This document shows positions 42,292 through 48,540 of a stretch of DNA of 64,000 nt, in pieces. Every line of letters starts with the position of its first letter. The first letter of the stretch is position 1. The stretch is from Candidatus Accumulibacter cognatus (lineage in GTDB: Bacteria > Pseudomonadota > Gammaproteobacteria > Burkholderiales > Rhodocyclaceae), in contig CP058708.1 of NCBI GenBank assembly GCA_013414765.1, positions 2,413,553-2,477,552 of the forward strand. The letters run 5' to 3'. The notes under the pieces were generated by a model that ran no database searches, had not been told where the DNA came from, and saw nothing but the letters and a program-made list of their open reading frames with translations. Both the position numbers and the translations under genes were made by a program.

Positions 42292-42889
42292 CGCGCTGCC
42301 TGTTGGATGGCAAGCGCCGAGCGTCACGCCACTGCTTCCAGTGGTCTCTTTGCGCCTGCATGCACAGATCGCACTTGCAGCCCTTTTTGTACTCGCGCAT
42401 CGTTCCATGCTCGACAGGCGAGCGCCGTTGCCCCTTGTTCTGGCTACCGCCCTTTCTCCCTGCTGCGGCTTTCACGTCAGCCGGCACGTTTTTGGACCAT
42501 CCGGCCGCCGATGCAGTGATTACCGCACGCCCTTTTTTACTGAACGTCCTCGCCGTTGGTTTTCCCAATAGGCTAGGGTTCTTGCCAAGGTTGTATTCTC
42601 GCATCGTGCCGCTGAGTTCTGGCGAGCAAATACTTTCCGTGTACGTCAGTTCCAAGAGGTCGCGCAATTCGCGCGACAGAACCCCGTGCATCGCTTGGCA
42701 ATGGCCGGCGATGCTTTTGAACCCACTTTCTCCGCACAATGGGCAGTCGCCACGCAGAACCGCAGCGCGCATCTCGGTAACTTGCTCGGCGCTGGCGCTT
42801 CCTGAACGCAGCGACATCAATATCGCGGCCCCGATCTGCACGCACTTTTCCCGCCTTTTGGCTCGTTCCTCTTTGTTCGGCTTTCTCAT
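42278..42889 (-). CDS. Two-zinc-finger protein, possible captured cassette gene
   Basis: A 203-residue basic protein from ATG 42,889. A Ros/MucR-like C2H2 finger occupies residues 49-68 (CPLCGESGFKSIAGHCQAMH). A central EHGTMREY-type segment is present twice (GTMREYNLGKN and HGTMREYKKGC), the second followed by CKCDLC (171-176). It is likely DNA- or RNA-binding. The last four or five residues are encoded by repeat copy 4. Directly upstream of its start is an attC-like structure. Its lower GC and AT-rich codons differ from neighbouring phage genes, suggesting separate acquisition. Confidence 0.7.
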   Translation of the reverse strand: MRKPNKEERAKRREKCVQIGAAILMSLRSGSASAEQVTEMRAAVLRGDCPLCGESGFKSIAGHCQAMHGVLSRELRDLLELTYTESICSPELSGTMREYNLGKNPSLLGKPTARTFSKKGRAVITASAAGWSKNVPADVKAAAGRKGGSQNKGQRRSPVEHGTMREYKKGCKCDLCMQAQRDHWKQWRDARRLPSNRQRGRLG

Positions 42890-42898
42890 AAAATCGCC

Positions 42899-42967
42899 AT
42901 CCAACAGTGCGGTCAACGCGGACCTTCGCCGGCTGCGCCGGCTCGGCCCGTTACCTCGGCGTTATGC
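42899..42967 (-). other. Integron attC-like structure upstream of the zinc-finger gene
   Basis: Read on the minus strand, 69 bases start with a GCATAAC box and end with GTTGGAT, which fits GTTRRRY. Inside, GGTAACG and CGTTGACC can pair with one extrahelical base, and GCCGGC-N3-GCCGGC forms an inner hairpin. This is the layout of an attC (59-base element) site. The start codon of the zinc-finger gene follows the GTTGGAT core by ten bases, as in a cassette array. No integrase gene is present. Confidence 0.45.
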
Positions 42968-43001
42968 GCCAGGTTTTTCATGCGTTCTCAAAAAGGCGTT
43001 C

Positions 43002-43409
43002 TCAAAATAACCTCAATTGCCATCCCATCTCCACGCTGACGGCGTCGGGCGTGCGCTTGAGGATCGTCCTCACCTGGCGGGTGGTGAGGCCGTGCTGCCG
43101 GGCCAGGGCGCGGACCGGGGCGCCGTGGGTGTAGGCGTCGATGATCGCCTGGTCGCGCTGATCCCGCCGCAGACGGACGCAGCGCGGGATGGCGAGGCGA
43201 TGGCCGGGATAGGCCCGGATCAGGGCGGCGGCCGCGTGCTCGCCGAGCAATGCCCGGAGCACGGCGGCGCTCGGGCCGTCGGGCCGGACCGGGATAAAGA
43301 TCTCCGTGCCGCCATACACCGCAGCCAGCTTGAGCGCCGCGTCGAGACCGCACAGCACGGCGATCTCGCGCAGGGACTCGGGCAGCTCGGGCGGCAACGG
43401 GTTCACCAA
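43002..43409 (-). CDS. Mor/C-family transcription activator
   Basis: A 135-residue protein (start TTG 43,409 or GTG 43,406). It is of the Mor family: an N-terminal dimerisation part (LPESLREIAVLCGLDAALKL, YGGTEIFIPV) and a C-terminal helix-turn-helix (VRALARQHGLTTRQVRTIL). In Mu, Mor activates the middle promoter and the related C the late promoters. Only one such gene is present here, so it may serve both roles, with elements A and B as candidate targets. Ends the early operon. Confidence 0.9.
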   Translation of the reverse strand: MVNPLPPELPESLREIAVLCGLDAALKLAAVYGGTEIFIPVRPDGPSAAVLRALLGEHAAAALIRAYPGHRLAIPRCVRLRRDQRDQAIIDAYTHGAPVRALARQHGLTTRQVRTILKRTPDAVSVEMGWQLRLF

Positions 43410-43414
43410 AACAC

Positions 43415-43615
43415 TCAGGCGCGGCTGGCCGATGCCCGGCGCGACCGGCTGACGTACCGGGATAGCCAGCGCAGCGGCATCAGGGTGATGTGGCAGATCC
43501 GGAAGACCATCAGCTCGACCGCGACGGTGTCGGGGGCGCTGTCGATCAGCGGGGGGCCGGCCAGGGGCCGGGTGGGGGCCGGCAGATCGCCAGAGGATGA
43601 GGAAAGGGCGTCCAT
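43415..43615 (-). CDS. Small hypothetical protein between HU and Mor genes
   Basis: A 66-residue protein (MDALSSSSGDLPAPTRPLAG...). A GGAAGGA ribosome-binding site five bases before ATG 43,615 lies inside the end of the HU-like gene and supports translation. A short hydrophobic stretch (VAVELMVFRICHITLMPL) could be membrane-associated. No family recognised. Confidence 0.5.
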   Translation of the reverse strand: MDALSSSSGDLPAPTRPLAGPPLIDSAPDTVAVELMVFRICHITLMPLRWLSRYVSRSRRASASRA

Positions 43616-43616
43616 G

Positions 43617-43907
43617 TCAGTCCTTCCTGAATTCGACCGCCGCCGCGAAGGCGCTGCTGGCGCGAAACCGCGCGCGGCGCTTGCCGCCGACCGTGCGGGT
43701 TTCGGGGTTCGCGAGGAGATTGAGCCGCATCACCCGCGACGCGCTGACGTGCGCCTCGAAGGTTCCCAGACCGGGGAATTTGACGGATTCTCCCGCGGCG
43801 AGAGAGTCGGCGAGGACGCCGGCCGCCGCCTTGAGGATCGAGTCGGTCACGGTCTGGGGGAGCCCGGTGGTCCGGGCGATGCGGCGGATAAAGGCGGATT
43901 GATTCAT
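43617..43907 (-). CDS. HU/IHF-family DNA-binding protein
   Basis: A 96-residue protein with the HU fold: an N-terminal helical pair (QSAFIRRIARTTGLPQTVTD) and the FPGLGTFEAHVSASRVMR strand-turn region. The LLANPETRTVGGKRRARFRA arm corresponds to the DNA-bending beta-arm with its Asn-Pro. Mu transposition needs HU and IHF; a phage-encoded homologue could supply this. ATGA-coupled to the gene upstream. Confidence 0.8.
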   Translation of the reverse strand: MNQSAFIRRIARTTGLPQTVTDSILKAAAGVLADSLAAGESVKFPGLGTFEAHVSASRVMRLNLLANPETRTVGGKRRARFRASSAFAAAVEFRKD

Positions 43908-44233
43908 GGGGTTTCTCCTGGTAAAGGGGTGGCGATCTGTGGGCTGACGGAACTCCGTATTGTTTGAACGGCTTCTTTTGCTGGGGAGGTCGTGGACGCC
44001 GGCATCCGGCGAATGGCCGAAGCTTTCACGCGCTTGATCTGGATAGGCAGGTATTCCCGCTTGATCTGGAATTCCTCCTCATACTTCAGGCTGACGTAGT
44101 CCCGCTCGATCTGGACAGCGCCCGACAGGGCGCGCATCACCGCCGGCGCGTCCTGGACGGGGATGGCAAACAGGATTTCGTTGAACTCTCCGATTGAGAC
44201 GACACAAAGCGTTTCGGGGGCGGCGCGGCTCAA
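43904..44233 (-). CDS. Hypothetical early phage protein
   Basis: A 109-residue protein (MSRAAPETLCVVSIGEFNEI...). It contains a basic middle segment (EEEFQIKREYLPIQIKRVKA) and a Ser/Thr/Pro-rich tail. It overlaps both neighbours by ATGA, within the early operon. No family recognised. Confidence 0.6.
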   Translation of the reverse strand: MSRAAPETLCVVSIGEFNEILFAIPVQDAPAVMRALSGAVQIERDYVSLKYEEEFQIKREYLPIQIKRVKASAIRRMPASTTSPAKEAVQTIRSSVSPQIATPLPGETP

Positions 44234-44556
44234 TCGAAGACCTCGTCGAGTGTTTTGAGCACGCGGGAAAGCCGCTTCGAGGGCTTGAGACTGGCCCGCA
44301 GGATGCCGGGCCGAATCGTCTCGCTCGAGGTCACGACCCCGGCGGACAGGTGCGACTGATGCACGCGGGTGGCCGGGCCACGACGGACCCGGATTCTCCC
44401 CAGGGCGGGCAGATGGGCGGATTGCCAGCGGGCCAGGTCTCCGAGGATCATCGCCGCGTGTACGGCAATAATCTCTTCGACCACGCTTAGGGGAAAGCCG
44501 GTCAGATCGGCGATACGTTGCCGCTGGGCGGCGGGCTTGTGAATCATGCGAGGCAT
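44230..44556 (-). CDS. HU-like divergent DNA-binding protein
   Basis: A 108-residue protein from ATG 44,556. The segment RQRIADLTGFPLSVVEEIIA followed by HLPALGRIRVRRGPATRVHQ has the helix-helix-strand order and the 'LG(R/T)(I/F)xV' turn of HU-type proteins, though it is far from the classical family. It would be the second HU-like gene in this operon, two genes before the clearer one. The assignment is tentative. Confidence 0.55.
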   Translation of the reverse strand: MPRMIHKPAAQRQRIADLTGFPLSVVEEIIAVHAAMILGDLARWQSAHLPALGRIRVRRGPATRVHQSHLSAGVVTSSETIRPGILRASLKPSKRLSRVLKTLDEVFD

Positions 44557-44581
44557 GGGGGGTCCTTTCTTGGGGGGGGAT

Positions 44582-45112
44582 TCAGACGGTGGCCGCCACC
44601 AGTTCGACTTCGAACGGCACGACGACGAAATCTTCCATCTGGCTGATGGCGATGCCGGGGATATGCGCGGCGGTTTCAGGCTCGTTGAGGATCGCTTCAC
44701 GATTCACCTCTTCCTTCACGCGGATGAATCGTTCCAGGGCCATCCGGCGCAGGCTGTCGAGCACGGCCTCGACGCCGGTGACGCGCACCGAGGGCGGGCG
44801 GGTGCGCCAGAGGATCTGGCCCGCGGGCAGATCGTGGGTTTTGACCTTGCCATGCTGCGTCAACTCGTCGCGATTCGCCTCGGCCCAGGTCTTGATCGCC
44901 AGGGTCAGGGTGTCGACCCGCGCGCGCAGCGGGGCGGCCTGGGTTTCGTAAGCGGTTTTGATCTCGGCCATCCGATCGTTCATTTCGGCCTCGATGCGGG
45001 TCAGCTCGCGCGTCGCGGCGCCGATCTCGTCGACAGCCTGGCTGGCCTCGTCACGGTTCTGCGGCACGGCGGCGAGGGCCGGGCCGGCCTTGATGCGGGT
45101 TTTGGGGGGCAT
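44582..45112 (-). CDS. Gam-like host-nuclease inhibitor
   Basis: A 176-residue protein from ATG 45,112, preceded by AAAGGA. The sequence (IGAATRELTRIEAEMNDRMA, ALRARVDTLTLAIKTWAEAN, DLPAGQILWRTRPPSVRVTG) is that of Mu Gam. This dimeric DNA-end-binding protein, related to Ku, protects linear phage DNA from RecBCD. Confidence 0.92.
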   Translation of the reverse strand: MPPKTRIKAGPALAAVPQNRDEASQAVDEIGAATRELTRIEAEMNDRMAEIKTAYETQAAPLRARVDTLTLAIKTWAEANRDELTQHGKVKTHDLPAGQILWRTRPPSVRVTGVEAVLDSLRRMALERFIRVKEEVNREAILNEPETAAHIPGIAISQMEDFVVVPFEVELVAATV

Positions 45113-45125
45113 GGGATGGGTCCTT

Positions 45126-45443
45126 TCAGGGTTGACGGTAGTAACGCTGGTGGCCCGGTTGGCCGACGCGCTGCGCCCGTCCCGACTGGGCCAGCGCGCA
45201 CACATAGCTGCTGACGGTGCGGCCAGCGGCGTCCGGAAGGAGCTTGCCTACCTGGGCGGGGGTCAGCGCGCACCGCGGGTCCGTCGGCAGGCAGGCGAGA
45301 ATGCGCTGGACCAGTCCCTGCCCACGGGTGGGCGTCGGGGTTTTGGCCAGCGCGTGTGCCAGGAGCGCGAGCTCGAAGCCAAAGGTAATCACCCCTTCCG
45401 GGGGAATCGGCCCGTGGCTCAAGGGATCGGTGGCGAAGGTCAT
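45126..45443 (-). CDS. Hypothetical early phage protein with winged-helix pattern
   Basis: A 105-residue protein from ATG 45,443, ATGA-coupled to the gene upstream. The C-terminal two thirds (LVQRILACLPTDPRCALTPA, GKLLPDAAGRTVSSYVCALA, SGRAQRVGQPGHQRYYRQ) resemble a winged helix. It may bind DNA. No family recognised. Confidence 0.6.
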   Translation of the reverse strand: MTFATDPLSHGPIPPEGVITFGFELALLAHALAKTPTPTRGQGLVQRILACLPTDPRCALTPAQVGKLLPDAAGRTVSSYVCALAQSGRAQRVGQPGHQRYYRQP

Positions 45444-45610
45444 GAGCGGATCTCCCGGCACGCCCGCTGCCAGGCCCTGCGCCAGGGCTGGCGCAGGACA
45501 CGCCACCGGCGGAAGGCCTGGCCCAGGCGGTGGACAAACACCGCCGGCGCGCGGCGCAGGCGCTCGCTGAACAGCGCCAGCACCAGGTAGAGGAGCAATA
45601 ACGCTTTCAT
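45440..45610 (-). CDS. Small membrane protein of the early operon
   Basis: A 56-residue protein with one N-terminal transmembrane helix (MKALLLLYLVLALF) and a strongly basic C-terminus. It is coupled by ATGA overlaps to both neighbours. Function unknown. Its start is easily missed because a longer shadow frame covers it. Confidence 0.55.
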   Translation of the reverse strand: MKALLLLYLVLALFSERLRRAPAVFVHRLGQAFRRWRVLRQPWRRAWQRACREIRS

Positions 45611-45960
45611 GCGCTCACCTCCTCTTCCCAGCAAATCAGCACGCCGGTCTGCGGGTCGCGCGCTTCCCAGCGCTCGAAGCGGCTGCCGCCGACGCAGCAA
45701 TGGCCCCGGCTGGCCTTCTCTTCGCGCAACAAATACGCCAGCGGGCCGCAGGCGCGGGCCTGCACGACGGCGCCGCGGATCGTCGAGGCCGCGAAGGCGG
45801 CCACTTCGATCTGGTGACGGTCGAGCCAGCCGAGCGTGCGTTCGAGCTTGCCGAGCAGCGTGGCGAAATCGATCTGCACGCCGCGCCGGGCGATCTGGGC
45901 GCGGCGTTCGGCGAGCGGTCCGGGCAGGCGGTTCGGGAAATCGAGAATGTCCGCGCTCAT
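45607..45960 (-). CDS. Hypothetical early phage protein
   Basis: A 117-residue protein (MSADILDFPNRLPGPLAERR...). A helical N-terminal half is followed by KASRGHCCVGGSRFERWEARD, where a cysteine pair and a conserved-looking FERWEARDPQTG segment stand out. ATGA-coupled to GemA upstream and to the small membrane protein downstream. No family recognised. Confidence 0.6.
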   Translation of the reverse strand: MSADILDFPNRLPGPLAERRAQIARRGVQIDFATLLGKLERTLGWLDRHQIEVAAFAASTIRGAVVQARACGPLAYLLREEKASRGHCCVGGSRFERWEARDPQTGVLICWEEEVSA

Positions 45961-46430
45961 GCCGCCCCCCCGGCTTTCTCGGCCTGGCGCTGGCGATATT
46001 GCTGCGTGCGGGAGAGTGCGCCGGCGATCTTACGGAGTTCGTCGTAGCTGCACATTTCGAGCCGGCGGTCGACGCCGCCGGATTGCCGGCGGGCGATCCC
46101 TTCGGCGTAGGCGCGCCGGACACCGAGCGCGGTGCAGGTGGCGGCGATCTTGCGCAGCAGCGGGCGTTTCTCGGCGGCGGCGGTGGCGATGAAACGCCAT
46201 TCGGCGTCCGTGGCCGGCTCGGCCTGGCCGACGGAAACGCTGCGCTGACTGATCATGGCGATGGCACGGGCGAGCCCGGCCTCGTCGAGGTCGGCGGCGC
46301 TGCGCTTCCCGGTCAATCCTTGCAGGATGTCGCGGTATTCGTCGTCGGACCAGGCGCGTTCGTGCGCGAGGCAGTGCAGACGGGCGAGCAGTTGATTCCG
46401 GGTGGCGCCCGGCTTGCTGGCGGGTCTCAT
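45957..46430 (-). CDS. GemA/Mu gp16-like protein
   Basis: A 157-residue protein of the DUF1018/GemA family: RNQLLARLHCLAHERAWSDD, YRDILQGLTGKRSAADLDEA and a C-terminal helical KIAATCTALGV region. In Mu, GemA modulates host gene expression and DNA topology. It is coupled by ATGA at both ends. Confidence 0.9.
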   Translation of the reverse strand: MRPASKPGATRNQLLARLHCLAHERAWSDDEYRDILQGLTGKRSAADLDEAGLARAIAMISQRSVSVGQAEPATDAEWRFIATAAAEKRPLLRKIAATCTALGVRRAYAEGIARRQSGGVDRRLEMCSYDELRKIAGALSRTQQYRQRQAEKAGGAA

Positions 46431-46681
46431 GCGCGCACCTCTTCGGCGGCGGCTTCGCCTTTATCCTCGTCGATCTCGGGATAAATCCCGTAGTTTCCGA
46501 GCGCGTCATGGATCAGGGCCACGTCGAGGATCTGCTGCAGGGCCTCGTTCACCGTGGCCCTATCGATCTGGTCGGGGAACTCTGGGAGCAGGATCGAGAG
46601 CACTTCCGCGAGGTCGCGCAGGGCCTCGACGACTTCCCGGTCGACGATGCCGGCACGGGCTGGGGGCATTTCTGGATTCAT
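46427..46681 (-). CDS. Small acidic early phage protein
   Basis: An 84-residue, helical and acidic protein (MNPEMPPARAGIVDREVVEA...LPEFPDQIDRATVNEALQQI). Start and stop overlap the neighbours by ATGA. No family recognised. An acidic protein of this size in a DNA-transaction operon could be a DNA mimic or a partner, but that is speculation. Confidence 0.6.
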   Translation of the reverse strand: MNPEMPPARAGIVDREVVEALRDLAEVLSILLPEFPDQIDRATVNEALQQILDVALIHDALGNYGIYPEIDEDKGEAAAEEVRA

Positions 46682-47046
46682 GATTTCATCTCCTGATGCT
46701 TGGGGCGTTGTTCACAGCGTTGGCAAGCGCGGCGCAAATCGAGCGCGGCGGGGTCCCAGGTCGGCACGGGGCCGCGCTGGATTTCGGCGCAAAAGTCCGC
46801 GCGCACGTCGTGGCCCAGGTAGGGGCAGCGGTAGCAGTCGTACACTTCCAGCACGCGCCGGGAAACCGTGACCGGCTGCGCTGGATACGCGCCCGAGAGG
46901 ATCAGCGACAGCGCCGACCGGCCGCAGCCGTGGCCTAGGCGATCGGCGACGCCCTGGATGCCGCGCGGCTCGTCCGCCAAGGCCTTTTCGAGGATGCCGA
47001 ACCAGCGCTCTCGCATGTACGTCCGGGAGAATCGCTCTCCGCTCAT
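46678..47046 (-). CDS. Early phage protein with HTH and zinc-finger-like cysteines
   Basis: A 122-residue protein from ATG 47,046. The N-terminal half (LADEPRGIQGVADRLGHGCG, ALSLILSGAYP) looks like a helix-turn-helix. The C-terminal half has CYRCPYLGH..C and CQRCEQR, a likely zinc site. This combination is seen in small regulatory phage proteins. Function not known. Confidence 0.6.
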   Translation of the reverse strand: MSGERFSRTYMRERWFGILEKALADEPRGIQGVADRLGHGCGRSALSLILSGAYPAQPVTVSRRVLEVYDCYRCPYLGHDVRADFCAEIQRGPVPTWDPAALDLRRACQRCEQRPKHQEMKS

Positions 47047-47699
47047 TCCACCACCTCGCCGAGGTCGATCTGGTCGGCGCAATCGTCGGCGCCGTCCTGC
47101 CAGACGATTCGGTGCACGTTCGGGTCATAAACCGCTTTCAGGCGGGTGATCATCGGCGCGCGCGGTTTATTGCGGTGCTGCCGAACGCAGCGCCAGACGC
47201 TGGCGACGCCGCCCCGCCCGGTGCCGTGCCCCGGCACGACGAGCTCGAGATAGCCGGCGCGGCCGAGAAACCCGCAGTAATTCGCCGCGGTCGCGGGCTT
47301 GACCATCGCCAGCTCGGCGAGCAGGGGGGGCGTGAAGGTGTCCAGCACGGTGATCGCGTCCCACATCGACTGGGTGCCGCTGCCCTGCGTGACCGGCGAG
47401 CCATCGCGCCGGACGCGGGGGGCTTCGACGCCGTTATTTTTGGCCAGCACGCGCCCTTTTTTAACGCCGCGCCGGGCGCCGCCTTCGGATTCGGCCGCCG
47501 CGTGCAGGTAGCCCGCCGCCTCCAGGCCGATCAGGTATTCGCGCACGATCGGAAGTTCCACCTTGCTCAGGCGTGAAACGTCCTCTGCGTTGAATGCCCC
47601 GTGAGGGCTCACGGCGGCATGGGTCCGGATCGCTTCCCACACCCGTTGCCGCTGGCTCTTGCCGCCAGCCAGCTCGGTCACCGCGGGCAATCGCGACAT
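47043..47699 (-). CDS. Early phage protein with two winged-helix-like segments
   Basis: A 218-residue protein from ATG 47,699, which overlaps the MuB stop (TGATG). Residues about 15-70 (QRVWEAIRTHAAVSPHGAFN, VELPIVREYLIGLEAAGYLH) and 110-175 (SMWDAITVLDTFTPPLLAEL, ATAANYCGFLGRAGYLELV) both look like winged-helix domains. Probably DNA-binding; similar genes follow MuB in other transposable phages. No specific function can be named. Confidence 0.7.
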   Translation of the reverse strand: MSRLPAVTELAGGKSQRQRVWEAIRTHAAVSPHGAFNAEDVSRLSKVELPIVREYLIGLEAAGYLHAAAESEGGARRGVKKGRVLAKNNGVEAPRVRRDGSPVTQGSGTQSMWDAITVLDTFTPPLLAELAMVKPATAANYCGFLGRAGYLELVVPGHGTGRGGVASVWRCVRQHRNKPRAPMITRLKAVYDPNVHRIVWQDGADDCADQIDLGEVVE

Positions 47700-48478
47700 C
47701 ACGAGGCCCTCCGCTTGACGTCCGCCTGCTGCAGGGGCCGATCCCCCCAGCGCGCCAGGTCGCAATGGTCCCAGCCCTCGGCGGCGCCGGTCTCGAAGAT
47801 CTTGCGCAAGTTGTTGGAGACGCGCCGGACACTGCCGCGGGCGATCTTCACCAGGTGCGCCAGCAGGTCATCGGCCAGCGGCAATTGGGCGTTCTTGGCG
47901 CGGGCCAGGCGGCGCGCGTCCTCGAGGCTCACCGGCTCGGCGTAGAGCGTATCGAGCACACGGCCGTCGAACTTCTCCCATTTCTGGAGCTTCGCCGGCA
48001 TCGCTTCCTCGCCGATCAGGATGATCGATGCCCGGCTCATTTCGTAGATCGAGAACACGGCCATCACCAGGTTCTTGTCGATCGCGAAGTCGAACTCGTC
48101 GATGATCAGCGGCCGCCTCGCCTGGTGTAGCTGCGCCGCTACCCGTTCGGCGAGATGCTGGATCGTGCCCTTCGGCGGCTTGCCGTCGACCGACAATCCG
48201 AGCACCAGGCAGAGCTGCACCAGCAGACTCTTCCGGGTCACGAAGTCGTCGAGCTGCAGGTAGTACGCGCGGTGCCGGGCTTTCGCCCACGCCGCGGCCA
48301 CCGATTTGCCGTACCCAGACGGCCCGCTGACGACCATCATGCCGGGGTCGGTCGCGCCGCGATCCGCGAGCTGGAAAATCGCCTGCTCGATCACCGCGAT
48401 GTTCGTCAGCGGGGCGATTTGCCCCCCTTCGGGCAGGGGGCTGGCTGGCCCCTCCCGGTGAACTCTGTTTTCAGTCAT
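47699..48478 (-). CDS. MuB-like transposition ATPase
   Basis: A 259-residue AAA+ ATPase. ATG 48,478 was preferred to GTG 48,484 because of the GAGGTG site. Walker A is GPSGYGKSVAAAW, Walker B LIIDEFDF. The C-terminal domain continues with LADDLLAHLVKIARGSVRRV. MuB selects the target DNA, activates MuA and gives target immunity. A Mu-type N-terminal helix-turn-helix extension is short or absent here, as in the shorter MuB relatives of D3112-like phages. Confidence 0.92.
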   Translation of the reverse strand: MTENRVHREGPASPLPEGGQIAPLTNIAVIEQAIFQLADRGATDPGMMVVSGPSGYGKSVAAAWAKARHRAYYLQLDDFVTRKSLLVQLCLVLGLSVDGKPPKGTIQHLAERVAAQLHQARRPLIIDEFDFAIDKNLVMAVFSIYEMSRASIILIGEEAMPAKLQKWEKFDGRVLDTLYAEPVSLEDARRLARAKNAQLPLADDLLAHLVKIARGSVRRVSNNLRKIFETGAAEGWDHCDLARWGDRPLQQADVKRRAS

Positions 48479-48540
48479 AATCACCTCTCTCTGTCGTCAG
48501 AGCGGGTTCCCGCCCGCTCGGTCATCCCAGGACGCCCGTC

